Assembly (NCBI GenBank): GCA_003151665.1
Contig: PLYD01000087.1
Span: 1-23,237 of the forward strand
Direction of reading: 5' to 3'
Source: Candidatus Dormiibacterota bacterium
Lineage (GTDB): Bacteria; Chloroflexota; Dormibacteria; Dormibacterales; Dormibacteraceae
DNA length: 23,237 nt
Part shown: positions 16,421-23,130 of the stretch, in pieces
How positions within the stretch are numbered: position 1 is the first letter of the stretch
Layout: each line of letters opens with the position of its first letter
The notes under the pieces: model-generated
What the model saw: the letters and a program-made list of their open reading frames with translations, nothing else
The model's database searches: none
What the model was told of the DNA's origin: nothing
Translations under genes and position numbers: made by a program

Positions 16421-16440
16421 TTGCGTCCGGACGGACGCAA
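16421..16440 (-). terminator. Hairpin between the two tRNA genes
   Basis: TTGCGTCC (16421-16428) and GGACGCAA (16433-16440) form a perfect eight-base stem with a four-base loop. On the minus strand TTTC follows, so it could end transcripts coming from tRNA-Val before tRNA-Glu. The U-run is short. Confidence 0.45.
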
Positions 16441-16453
16441 CATGCTACCAACA

Positions 16454-16588
16454 TCATTGTCCCCCAACCGCGACCGCGAGCCGCGCACGCCTCGCCAGGT
16501 AGAGCTCGACCGCAAAGGCCACCAATGCCGCGACCAGGGTTGGCCACGCCAACCATACGAGTCGCATTATTCCCGCATCGCGTGCCAT
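16454..16588 (-). CDS. Possible single-span membrane microprotein, 44 residues or fewer
   Basis: Between the tRNA genes a minus-strand ORF reads MARDAGIMRLVWLAWPTLVA then ALVAFAVELYLARR and ends in a short tail. It has one hydrophobic helix with flanking Arg residues. ATG 16567 gives a 37-residue version with a weak GGGAA ribosome site; ATG 16588 has none. A longer frame would run back into tRNA-Val and is not real. No homology is recognised, and chance is a fair explanation. Confidence 0.25.
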   Translation of the reverse strand: MARDAGIMRLVWLAWPTLVAALVAFAVELYLARRARLAVAVGGQ

Positions 16589-16653
16589 ACAGGCGAGGCG
16601 AGCCAGTTGCGGCCCGTCTCCTCGACCCACGCCCTGAAGGTAGGGGGAAGGGT

Positions 16654-16728
16654 TGGTGGGCGGCGTTGGGGTCGAACCAACGACCTCTCGCGTGTGAGGC
16701 GAGCGCTCTTCCACTGAGCTAGCCGCCC
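16654..16728 (-). tRNA. tRNA-Val (anticodon CAC), CCA encoded
   Basis: On the minus strand the acceptor GGGCGGC pairs with GCCGCCC, followed by discriminator A and an encoded CCA. The D-arm has TAGCTCAGTGGAAGAGC. The anticodon stem CTCGC/GCGAG holds loop CTCACAC with anticodon CAC. The T-arm is GTTGGTTCGACCCCAAC. The encoded CCA contrasts with the tRNA-Glu next to it. Confidence 0.93.
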
Positions 16729-16772
16729 TCGGGGGGCACCATTTTACCTTCGCGGCTTACGATCTTCCTTAT

Positions 16773-17120
16773 ATGCCCGCCGCGGATCAACCGCCACTGT
16801 CCGAGCAACATTGCCTAGCGTGCAAGCCCGGCAGCCCCCACCTGAGCCGGGAGGAGATTGAGCATCTGCTAGGCCGGCTCGACGGCTGGATCGTCGAGGA
16901 AGCGGACGGCCATCTGCGCCTCGCGAAGGTCTTCAAGTTCAAAGGCTTCATTCCGGGCGTCGAGCTCGTGAACCGGATCGCCCCAATCGCCGAGGCGGAA
17001 CAGCACCACCCCGACCTGCTCGTCAGCTATGGCTCCGTGACGATCTGGCTCTGGACGCACGCCGCGAGCGGCATCACCCAAAACGATTTCATCCTGGCCG
17101 CGAAGATCGATCGGTTGTAG
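16773..17120 (+). CDS. phhB: 4a-hydroxytetrahydrobiopterin dehydratase (pterin-4a-carbinolamine dehydratase)
   Basis: The 115-residue protein matches the PCD/DCoH family, which dehydrates 4a-hydroxy-tetrahydropterin after aromatic amino acid hydroxylation or acts on related pterins. Its diagnostic region is AEAEQHHPDLLVSYGSVTIW (about residues 73-92), with the active-site His-His-Pro, followed by LWTHAASGIT. The N-terminus LSREEIEHLLGRLDGWIVEE is also typical. No phenylalanine hydroxylase is nearby; in many bacteria lacking one, the protein is thought to serve in molybdopterin or other pterin salvage, which is worth noting given the molybdoenzyme at 9453. TACGAT at 16758-16763 lies nine bases before the ATG and no Shine-Dalgarno is visible. 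Confidence 0.92.
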   Translation: MPAADQPPLSEQHCLACKPGSPHLSREEIEHLLGRLDGWIVEEADGHLRLAKVFKFKGFIPGVELVNRIAPIAEAEQHHPDLLVSYGSVTIWLWTHAASGITQNDFILAAKIDRL

Positions 17121-17206
17121 GCAAGAACCGCAACTTCCTGCCTTGGCCGGCAGCTGGCCGAGCTTGTGACGAAGTATTAACAAAGTCCACTGTGGATTGT
17201 CGGCGA

Positions 17207-17398
17207 ATGCGTGATAGTTTCTTCAAGCTCATGGGCTTCATCATTTGCCTGCTTATGCACCGTCGTGAGCGCGAGATACTGGTCTCGGGAATCCTCCCGT
17301 GGGGTATCGACGCCGTGGTCTTCTGCTGGCGCTGCGACCGCATGCGCGGCCGCGCAGTCAAGGTCCTTCAGCTAAACCACAGTCGCCTGCACGCGTAA
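17207..17398 (+). CDS. Small Cys/His-containing protein, possibly zinc-binding (DUF1660-like layout)
   Basis: The 63-residue ORF starts MRDSFFKLMGFIICLLMHRR and later has FCWRCDRM. The CxxxH plus CxxC spacing recalls very short zinc-ribbon proteins, often phage-borne, with a CLxxH...CxxC pattern. GTG 17192 would add five residues. No ribosome site is present, and TCCACTGTGGA at 17186-17196 is a short palindrome just upstream. It sits alone between phhB and the convergent glycosyltransferase. I cannot exclude that it is a chance ORF. Confidence 0.38.
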   Translation: MRDSFFKLMGFIICLLMHRREREILVSGILPWGIDAVVFCWRCDRMRGRAVKVLQLNHSRLHA

Positions 17399-17410
17399 TC
17401 CGCGCGCCGG

Positions 17411-18769
17411 TCAGCGCTCCAGAACGACGGCGGGGTAATAGGCCTGGAGGATGGTCCTCTTGGGAAACTGCTGGGCTGCCTGGTCGCGCAGTGCGAGGTC
17501 AACGTTCCAGCTGACGACCACTACTGCGTCGCATCGACTCAGCTGGTCCGGGGTTGACACCACGGTGAAGTTGGTCGTGTAGGCCGCAAGCACCTGCTCG
17601 TCTGCGTGAATGACACAAGCGGTTCGACCGGCGGCGTGCGTCCGATCGACGAAGGCGGCAGCCTGCTGCAGCGCCAGAGGATCCTCCGTGTACCCCGTGG
17701 CCTGGCTGAGGGCAGCGGCCACCGCACCCACCAGGACGATCGGCGCAAGCACCTTCCAGCGTGCGATCGCCGCCGCCATCAGGAATGCCAAGCCAGGCAC
17801 CACGAAGATGAAGAAGCGCGGGTACAAGTAGGCCGGCTTCAGTCCCAGCCACAGGATCGCTACGACCGCGACGATCACGGCGACCGAGGCCCACAGCCAT
17901 GGCTCGGCGCGCAGAGCCCACAGGCCCAGGCCGGCAGCGCTCAGCCACAAGCCGATGGGCAGCAGCACAGGGGCGCCAAAGAGAAAGAGGACGAGGTCCC
18001 GCGGAAAGTCCGGGTTGAACACGCTTGCCGGATAGCCGTGCTGAACCAGCTCCATGAACTGGATGTTGGCGTTGGCGGCCACGCCGATCACGGCAGCTAA
18101 GATCCAGGCCAGCGCCAGCCGGACGATCTGTCGCGCATCCCTGCGCGTCGCTATCCACACGAGGTGCGCGGCAAGCACGATGGCGGCAAACAGCTGGGCG
18201 GCAATCGCGAGCCCCATCAGCAGTGCGTAGGCGATGAGAGCCAGGCGAGTCCATTGCCTTTGACCTCCCTTCCCCACCTCAGTTGCGGAGTCTTTAGAGG
18301 CGACCAGGATGGTGGCCAGGACGGAGAAGAAGGCGGCGAGGCTGTACCCGCGCAGGTCCCTGCCGTTGTCCACGAACAGCGGCACCGTCGCGATGTACAG
18401 CGCCGCGCTGATGCCGGCCACCAATCCGAACTTTCGTGACATCAAAGCGGCCATGACACCGACCGTTCCGCCCGCAGCCAGCGCAGGCAGCAGCCTGTAC
18501 ACGACCTCGCTGCGGCTGCCGGTGGCTGAGTAGATGAGGTGGCTGAGCAATGAGAGGAAGACGTGGTCGTTGGAGGCGACGCTCTTGAGGTCGATGGTGG
18601 GAATGACCGAGTGCACGGCGAAGGCGTCCCAGAGAGAGGGGGTGGCGATGAAGCTGGCGAAGGTGGCCGCGGCGTCGTAGCCGAAGGACCGGTTGGAGCC
18701 GATCAGGTAGGCAGCGGTGGTGACGGCGCCGAGGACGATTCCGGCGATCGTAGAGCCGCGACTTCGCAT
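17411..18769 (-). CDS. GT39-like (ArnT/PMT-type) membrane glycosyltransferase
   Basis: The 452-residue protein has about eleven hydrophobic segments. An early loop SFGYDAAATFASFIATPSLW holds the Asp expected in GT-C polyprenol-sugar-dependent enzymes, and the next loop carries HSVIPTIDLKSVASNDHVFL. NGRDLRGYSLAAFFSVLATI and LKPAYLYPRFFIFVVPGLAF also fit the GT39/ArnT-like superfamily. A soluble C-terminal domain follows (about residues 365-452). It probably glycosylates a lipid, glycan or protein outside the membrane. The ATG lies ten bases after the stop of the ABC exporter, so the two are likely one transcription unit. Confidence 0.78.
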   Translation of the reverse strand: MRSRGSTIAGIVLGAVTTAAYLIGSNRSFGYDAAATFASFIATPSLWDAFAVHSVIPTIDLKSVASNDHVFLSLLSHLIYSATGSRSEVVYRLLPALAAGGTVGVMAALMSRKFGLVAGISAALYIATVPLFVDNGRDLRGYSLAAFFSVLATILVASKDSATEVGKGGQRQWTRLALIAYALLMGLAIAAQLFAAIVLAAHLVWIATRRDARQIVRLALAWILAAVIGVAANANIQFMELVQHGYPASVFNPDFPRDLVLFLFGAPVLLPIGLWLSAAGLGLWALRAEPWLWASVAVIVAVVAILWLGLKPAYLYPRFFIFVVPGLAFLMAAAIARWKVLAPIVLVGAVAAALSQATGYTEDPLALQQAAAFVDRTHAAGRTACVIHADEQVLAAYTTNFTVVSTPDQLSRCDAVVVVSWNVDLALRDQAAQQFPKRTILQAYYPAVVLER

Positions 18770-18779
18770 CGCGGGGAAG

Positions 18780-20882
18780 TTAACTGGTTTGGCGGCTCAG
18801 TGCCTCGCTGACCGTGTCTTCCACTTCGACTTCAGGGAGGATGTCTTCCCCCGTATATGCGGACGCTTGCATTCTGAACAGGCGCGCGTAGCGGCCGTTG
18901 AGTCGCATCAACTCCTCGTGCGTGCCTTCCTCGACGAGCCTGCCGTGTTCCAGGAATACGATCCGGTCGGCTCGCCTCACCGTCGAGAAGCGATGGGAGA
19001 TGTAAACAGCAGTGCGGCCCTGGGTCAGCGAATGCAATCGCTCGAACAGGTCGTATTCCGCCTGCGCGTCGAGGGCGGACGTCGGCTCATCGAGCAGCAG
19101 GATCTTGGCGTCACGCATGAAGGCGCGGGCCAGCGCGACCTTCTGCCACTCGCCGCCCGAGAGGTTGACCCCGGCGTCGAACCACTTGCCCAGCGCAGTG
19201 TCATAGCCTTCGGGCAGGTTCGATATCAGCTCATCGGCTCCAGCCTGCCGGCCCGCACTCTCGATCGCCGTGCGATTCCCGATATCAGGCACATTTCCTA
19301 GGCCGATGTTCTCGGCGGCTGTCGCCTGGTAGGTGACGTAGTCCTGGAACATCGCGCCGACATGCTCGCGAAGATCGCTCGGATCAAAATCGCGGATGTC
19401 GACCCCGTCGATGAGGATCCGTCCCTCGTTCGGGTCGTACAGCCGGCAGATCAGCTTGAACAGCGTGGTCTTGCCCGCTCCATTGCGGCCAACCACCGCG
19501 AGAGTCTCACCCGCCCTGATCGTGAAGCTGAGGTCGGTCAGGGCCGGCTTCTCAGCGCCAGGGTAGGCAAACGTGACGTTCTCGAATCTGATCTCACCGC
19601 GCATGGGCACTGGAACCTTGACTGGCGTTTCCTTGATCGGCATCGATGAGCGAGTCTCCATGAGCTCGAACAGGTTGTTCAGGTAGAGGTTGTGCTCGTA
19701 CATTCCGGAGAAGCCACTGAGGATGCCCTGGATTGACCCCTGCACCGACTGTGCCGCAGCCGTGTACAGGGAAAGGTCGCCCAGGCTGAGGCGGCCCACG
19801 ATCGCCTGAAGGGCCACATAGAGATAGGTGACGGAAGTCGCGATCGTGCTGATGTTGCCCAACGCGAATCCAGTCAGGTAACGCTGTGTGACCTGGGCTC
19901 GTTGGCTGTCGTAAAAGCGGCTCGCAATGATCCGGTACCGCTCGATGAAGTAGCCGCCGAGTCCGAAGAGCTTGACCTCTTTCGCGTAGCTGTCGGTGGT
20001 GACCAGTGTGACCATGTAGTTCATTCGACGGAGAAGTCGCGAGCCCCAACGAGCGATGTTGTATCCGCGCCAGCCGTAGCGCGTGTCAGCGATGAAGGCC
20101 GGGATCGGCGACACCAGCGCAAGCAGCGCAAGCAGAGGGCTCACGACAATCAGCAGGGCGATCATCGTGATGAAGGTCAACAACGTCTGCACCAGGCCGA
20201 ATGCTGTGGAGATCATCATCACCGGCCGGTTGATCGAGTCGGTCTGGGCCCGCCGGAGGAGGTCGTATGATGCCGGATCCTCATAGAAGGAAAGATCGAG
20301 CGATGCGGCTTTCTCCATCACCATCAGCTGAATTCGCATCGCCACCGAGTTCTGAAGCAGTTGCTGGGTGATGTTGCGGATGGTGCCCAGCAACGCGGTG
20401 ATGGCGAACAGCGCCAGCTGCAGGATTGCGATGAGGATGATCATGTTGACCGCGGTGAAGCTGGGACCACCGTGCAGGTTCGGATCGAGGTCGTGCAACG
20501 TCACCACGTTTGGCACGTTGGTGTTGTGGATCAGGATGCCCCGGACGACCGCGTTGATCAGCAGCTTGGAGGTGTAGGCCGCGGCGGCCGGGATAACTCC
20601 GGCGACGACAGTCGCAGCGAAAAGTCCCAGCGTCGTACGCGGGCTTGCGTCCCAGACCAGGCGCAGGACCCGAGGGAGCGCAGCGGTGGTTCCTGTGACG
20701 GACTGCTTGAGGTTCAACCAGCGGCCCCGGAGGTCCTTTGGGCCCTCGTCCTGGGGCGGTCCCTCGAGCATCGGATCGCCGGTGAGCCCGCTGTCGGCTG
20801 GTCCCGAGTCAGGGTTTTTCCGGCGACCCCTCCACCACATGACGGTCGGTGGCCCAGGGTGCTGCGGCGGCATCATGCCCAT
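18780..20882 (-). CDS. ABC exporter with fused membrane and ATPase domains
   Basis: The 700-residue protein is a half-type exporter. It has a Pro/Gly-rich N-terminal tail (about residues 1-70), a six-helix membrane domain (about 80-410), and an ATPase domain with Walker A GRNGAGKTTLFK near 462, Q-loop MFQDYV, signature LSGGEWQKVALARAF near 571, Walker B ILLLDEPTSALD near 592 and H-loop SHRFST near 626. It should act as a homo- or heterodimer. The LSGGEWQKVALAR form resembles exporters annotated for lipids or peptides, but the substrate is not readable. The glycosyltransferase downstream suggests a lipid- or glycan-linked cargo. The start lacks a Shine-Dalgarno; ATG codons at 20876 and 20873 are alternatives. 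Confidence 0.92.
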   Translation of the reverse strand: MGMMPPQHPGPPTVMWWRGRRKNPDSGPADSGLTGDPMLEGPPQDEGPKDLRGRWLNLKQSVTGTTAALPRVLRLVWDASPRTTLGLFAATVVAGVIPAAAAYTSKLLINAVVRGILIHNTNVPNVVTLHDLDPNLHGGPSFTAVNMIILIAILQLALFAITALLGTIRNITQQLLQNSVAMRIQLMVMEKAASLDLSFYEDPASYDLLRRAQTDSINRPVMMISTAFGLVQTLLTFITMIALLIVVSPLLALLALVSPIPAFIADTRYGWRGYNIARWGSRLLRRMNYMVTLVTTDSYAKEVKLFGLGGYFIERYRIIASRFYDSQRAQVTQRYLTGFALGNISTIATSVTYLYVALQAIVGRLSLGDLSLYTAAAQSVQGSIQGILSGFSGMYEHNLYLNNLFELMETRSSMPIKETPVKVPVPMRGEIRFENVTFAYPGAEKPALTDLSFTIRAGETLAVVGRNGAGKTTLFKLICRLYDPNEGRILIDGVDIRDFDPSDLREHVGAMFQDYVTYQATAAENIGLGNVPDIGNRTAIESAGRQAGADELISNLPEGYDTALGKWFDAGVNLSGGEWQKVALARAFMRDAKILLLDEPTSALDAQAEYDLFERLHSLTQGRTAVYISHRFSTVRRADRIVFLEHGRLVEEGTHEELMRLNGRYARLFRMQASAYTGEDILPEVEVEDTVSEALSRQTS

Positions 20883-20900
20883 CTATCTACCGGGCAGCTT

Positions 20901-20941
20901 ACCGACCCGGCACGAACCCAGTTGGGCGGCGCCGGGTCGGT
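20901..20941 (-). terminator. Long perfect inverted repeat between the unknown gene and the ABC exporter
   Basis: ACCGACCCGGC (20901-20911) and GCCGGGTCGGT (20931-20941) are perfect 11-base arms around 19 bases, which themselves contain CCCA-GT-TGGG. It lies three bases after the stop of the unknown gene and 18 bases before the ABC start. No U-run follows on the minus strand. It may be a terminator, an attenuator or a regulator site with ACCGAC...GTCGGT half-sites. Confidence 0.5.
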
Positions 20942-20944
20942 CGG

Positions 20945-21379
20945 TTAGAAGACTTGCGATTCGCTTGACGTCGTGCGGGTGCCCGCGTGCTGCCCCGAAT
21001 GGCGTCCTCGAGAGCGCATCCAGCGTCCGATCATCACTCGCCGGTTGCCCTCGGAACGGCCGCCACCGCCAGGGTTGAACCGCTTGGTCACGCCGCCAAG
21101 CTTCGCGCCCCAGGTCACAAATTTATGGAAACGCTCTTCCGCCTCCTGGGCGATGCCGATGCGCGGGCCGCGAGTCTCCTCACGGAACCGCGCGATGCGG
21201 CCGGCAGCCGCGCCCTCCTTCTCCTCCGGCGTGGAGCCTGCCGCCGGGCCCACGTCCGGCAAGGAGCCGAGGACCACTATCTGGTCATCCTCGACGGTGA
21301 CCTCTACTCCCGTGAACCAGCCGTCTGGGAGTCTTCCGGCAAACCAACCCTTGATCGATCCGAGCTCTTTCTCATCCAT
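20945..21379 (-). CDS. Conserved-looking soluble protein of unknown function
   Basis: The 144-residue protein starts MDEKELGSIKGWFAGRLPDG and goes on with WFTGVEVTVEDDQIVVLGSL, a likely alpha-beta-beta unit, a short acidic linker, and the helical block RIARFREETRGPRIGIAQEA followed by EERFHKFVTWGAKLGGVTKR. I recall similar hypothetical proteins from Actinomycetota-like genomes but cannot assign a function. The C-terminal 40 residues are low-complexity and rich in Gly, Arg and Ser. The ATG at 21379 is fixed by a well-formed promoter whose -10 lies seven bases upstream, so a longer in-frame reading to 21529 is rejected. Confidence 0.75.
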   Translation of the reverse strand: MDEKELGSIKGWFAGRLPDGWFTGVEVTVEDDQIVVLGSLPDVGPAAGSTPEEKEGAAAGRIARFREETRGPRIGIAQEAEERFHKFVTWGAKLGGVTKRFNPGGGGRSEGNRRVMIGRWMRSRGRHSGQHAGTRTTSSESQVF

Positions 21380-21386
21380 GATTACA

Positions 21387-21415
21387 AGATTACTACGTAA
21401 CAGACCCGGACGCAA
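21387..21415 (-). promoter_or_regulatory. Leaderless promoter: TTGCGT, 17 bases, TAATCT, 7 bases, ATG
   Basis: On the minus strand TTGCGT (21410-21415) and TAATCT (21387-21392) are 17 bases apart, and TAATCT is seven bases from the ATG at 21379. This is the best-formed promoter seen in the window and predicts +1 at the start codon. It lies within the 3' end of the methyltransferase gene. Confidence 0.6.
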
Positions 21416-21944
21416 GGGTCTTGATGCTGGCGGCCGAGTACATCGAGCCGAAGTGCCGGCTGGGGTGCCGATGAAGCAGGCGGGTCTGCTCGAAGCCGGC
21501 TGACGCGGCCATTCCCATCCAGGTCGCAAACGAGAAGGGATGCGGGACCCACGGGTTGCCCCTGTCGGTTTCGTACTCGACCACGATCAGGGTGCCTCCC
21601 GGTCGGAGCATGTTGCCGACCGAGGCTAGGACCGGGGCCTTGTCGCGCACGAAATGCAGGGAGTTGGCCATCACCACGCCGTCGAGGTCTGTCAGGTTGA
21701 GCGGACGCGTGAAATCGGAGACCACTGTTTCGATTGGCGCCGGCGAAGGGTCGATCCGAATCGCTGACGCGAGTCCCCTTAGTGAACCAGCGTCTCGGTC
21801 GACAGCTGTGATCTGGGCGCTTGGGCCGAGAAGGTCCGCCAGCGCGAAGGTGAAGGCGCCGTCGCCCGCGCCGAGGTCAGCCCACCTCCCGCCTTTCGCC
21901 ATCACACCGTCCTGAAGCAGGGCTACCAGGTCGGCGTGGTCCAT
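21393..21944 (-). CDS. Class I SAM-dependent methyltransferase
   Basis: The 183-residue protein has motif I RWADLGAGDGAFTFALADLL (about residues 20-39), an acidic loop TAVDRDAGSL, VVSDFTRPLN, then LDGVVMANSLHFVRDK (motif IV region) and LRPGGTLIVVEYE (motif V/VI region). These define a Rossmann-type SAM methyltransferase; the acceptor substrate is unknown. It is short, with little beyond the core fold. The ATG has TACGCT eight bases upstream and no ribosome site. It diverges from the EncFtn gene across 113 bases. The unknown gene starting at 21379 follows on the same strand but has its own promoter. Confidence 0.87.
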   Translation of the reverse strand: MDHADLVALLQDGVMAKGGRWADLGAGDGAFTFALADLLGPSAQITAVDRDAGSLRGLASAIRIDPSPAPIETVVSDFTRPLNLTDLDGVVMANSLHFVRDKAPVLASVGNMLRPGGTLIVVEYETDRGNPWVPHPFSFATWMGMAASAGFEQTRLLHRHPSRHFGSMYSAASIKTLASGSVT

Positions 21945-21952
21945 TGAAGCCC

Positions 21953-21958
21953 AGCGTA
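21953..21958 (-). promoter_or_regulatory. Candidate leaderless -10 box (TACGCT) for the methyltransferase
   Basis: TACGCT fits TANNNT and ends eight bases before the ATG at 21944 on the minus strand. The -35 region is unclear. Confidence 0.3.
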
Positions 21959-22057
21959 CGACCGATACAAAAACGGGCAGCCACCTCTTCTACTCGCTCT
22001 CGCCCACCTTTAACATCAAGTTGGCTGTCAGACCGGGGAAAAGGAGAGAGGGAGACG

Positions 22058-22378
22058 ATGGGCACCGAGCAATATCACGAGCCCGCAAACGAGCTGACCC
22101 AGGAGGTCCGGACTTTCGCTCGAATCATCACCTCACTTCAGGAGGAGGCGGAAGCGATCGGCTGGTACGAGCAGCGCATCTCGCTCGAACGTGACCCGCA
22201 GGCGAAGGCGATCATGGAAAACGCCCAGCAGGAAGAGTTCAAGCACTTCGCGATGGCGCTCGAGTACATCTCACGGCGCAAGCCCAAGTTGCAGGCGGTG
22301 CTCAAGAGAGTTCTGTTCCACAAAGGGGAAATCGTCAAGCTGGGCGAGGAAGGAGAAAAGGCGGAAGAGCAGGTCTAG
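22058..22378 (+). CDS. Encapsulated-ferritin-like protein (EncFtn family), no targeting tail seen
   Basis: The 106-residue protein matches EncFtn, a two-helix half-ferritin that forms ring decamers and oxidises Fe(II) at a dimer interface, normally inside an encapsulin shell. It starts GTEQYHEPANELTQEVRTFA and has SLQEEAEAIGWYEQRI (residues 26-41) and QQEEFKHFAMALEYI (57-71). Glu30, Glu60 and His63 line up with the ferroxidase ligands of the Rhodospirillum rubrum protein (Glu32, Glu62, His65), and Glu29, Glu32, Trp36 and Tyr37 with its entry-site and neighbouring residues. The C-terminus is Lys/Glu-rich and ends KAEEQV, without the usual encapsulin-docking LxxGSL-type tail. No encapsulin gene is in the window. 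The start has GGAG-rich sequence upstream. Confidence 0.88.
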   Translation: MGTEQYHEPANELTQEVRTFARIITSLQEEAEAIGWYEQRISLERDPQAKAIMENAQQEEFKHFAMALEYISRRKPKLQAVLKRVLFHKGEIVKLGEEGEKAEEQV

Positions 22379-22468
22379 CCCTGCCAGAGCGGCTACAACG
22401 CGGGCAGGTCCCCGCACGACACGCTTGGCGCGTATGCGGGTCACCTCCGCAGACTGACCCGGCGAATT

Positions 22469-22481
22469 GCAATCAGATTGC
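22469..22481. terminator. Short palindrome between convergent genes
   Basis: GCAATC-A-GATTGC is a perfect inverted repeat covering the stop codon of the minus-strand hydrolase. With a one-base centre it would make a poor RNA hairpin, so it may not be functional. Confidence 0.2.
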
Positions 22482-23108
22482 GGCAGCGGCGACTATCTCC
22501 CGTACAGCCTTGATCTCATCTTCGTTGACGGTGTGGCCCATCCCCGGGTATAGCTTTGCGGTGACCTTGGCCCCCATGCGCCTGTACACCTCGGCAGCCT
22601 CCGTGACCCTGTCCTTTCTTATATGCGGGTCGACGTCACTACAGCCCATGAAAGCGGGCGTTCCGTCAAAGCTCCCCGGGTAGTCGCGCGGCGTGCCGTC
22701 GGGCCCAATCAACCCGCCACTCAACCCAACCACCGCGCCGTAGCGGCGAGCGTGACGCGCCGCGAACTCCAGGGTGAGGCAGGCGCCCTGCGAGAAGCCC
22801 AAGAGGATGACCCGATCCGCCGGGACTGACTCTTCGATCGTGGCCAGCAATGAACCCACGACTTCGAGCGCGGAGCTCAAGTAGGGTTCGTTGCTCTCAA
22901 TCGGAGAGGTGAACGGATTCGGATACCAGGCGTTGCCCGCTGCTTGCGGGGCAAAGTAGGCGACGCCCGGGTGCATCAGCTCGGCGCCCAACGTCATGAT
23001 GTCGGCGGCGCTGGCGCCTCGGCCGTGGACCAGGATCACCGCGGCGCGGGCGGTGGCCAGCGGCTCCCCCGCTTCCAGGATTGGCTGACTTTCGTGTGGA
23101 CCACCCAC
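22473..23108 (-). CDS. Phospholipase/carboxylesterase-type alpha/beta hydrolase
   Basis: The 211-residue protein has AVILVHGRGASAADIMTLGA (oxyanion region, about residues 23-42), the nucleophile elbow GFSQGA with Ser near residue 106, an Asp in GCSDVDPHI near 158-160, and the catalytic His in YPGMGHTVNEDE near 192. This is the carboxylesterase/lysophospholipase group with small ester substrates. There is no signal peptide, so it is cytoplasmic. The GTG start at 23108 lies 22 bases from the divergent alcohol dehydrogenase ATG and lacks a ribosome site. A role together with that dehydrogenase in a catabolic step is possible but only suggested by position. Confidence 0.87.
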   Translation of the reverse strand: MGGPHESQPILEAGEPLATARAAVILVHGRGASAADIMTLGAELMHPGVAYFAPQAAGNAWYPNPFTSPIESNEPYLSSALEVVGSLLATIEESVPADRVILLGFSQGACLTLEFAARHARRYGAVVGLSGGLIGPDGTPRDYPGSFDGTPAFMGCSDVDPHIRKDRVTEAAEVYRRMGAKVTAKLYPGMGHTVNEDEIKAVREIVAAAAI

Positions 23109-23115
23109 TGATACG

Positions 23116-23121
23116 TACTAT
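23116..23121 (+). promoter_or_regulatory. Candidate -10 box (TACTAT) for the alcohol dehydrogenase
   Basis: TACTAT lies nine bases before the ATG at 23131 in the 22-base divergent gap, overlapping a TACGTA palindrome at 23113-23118. A very short or absent leader is predicted. Confidence 0.35.
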
Positions 23122-23130
23122 GACGGCGCG

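Noticed and set aside
16415..16717. Plus-strand open frame covering the tRNA-Val gene
   Set aside because: Its C-terminal part is simply the complement of the tRNA, a frequent false gene call.
17142..17162. Possible terminator after phhB (CTTGGCC ... GGCCGAG)
   Set aside because: The seven-base stem includes a G-U pair and no U-run follows; GGCC is common in this GC-rich DNA.
22380..22408. Possible terminator after EncFtn (CCTGCC ... GGCAGG)
   Set aside because: The stem is only six bases with a 17-base loop and no U-run.
22379..22457. Search for a missed encapsulin targeting peptide in the bases after the EncFtn stop
   Set aside because: All three plus-strand frames were read. The in-frame continuation gives DTLGAYAGHLRRLT, only loosely like a docking peptide; the other frames give nothing. 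A frameshift is not supported.
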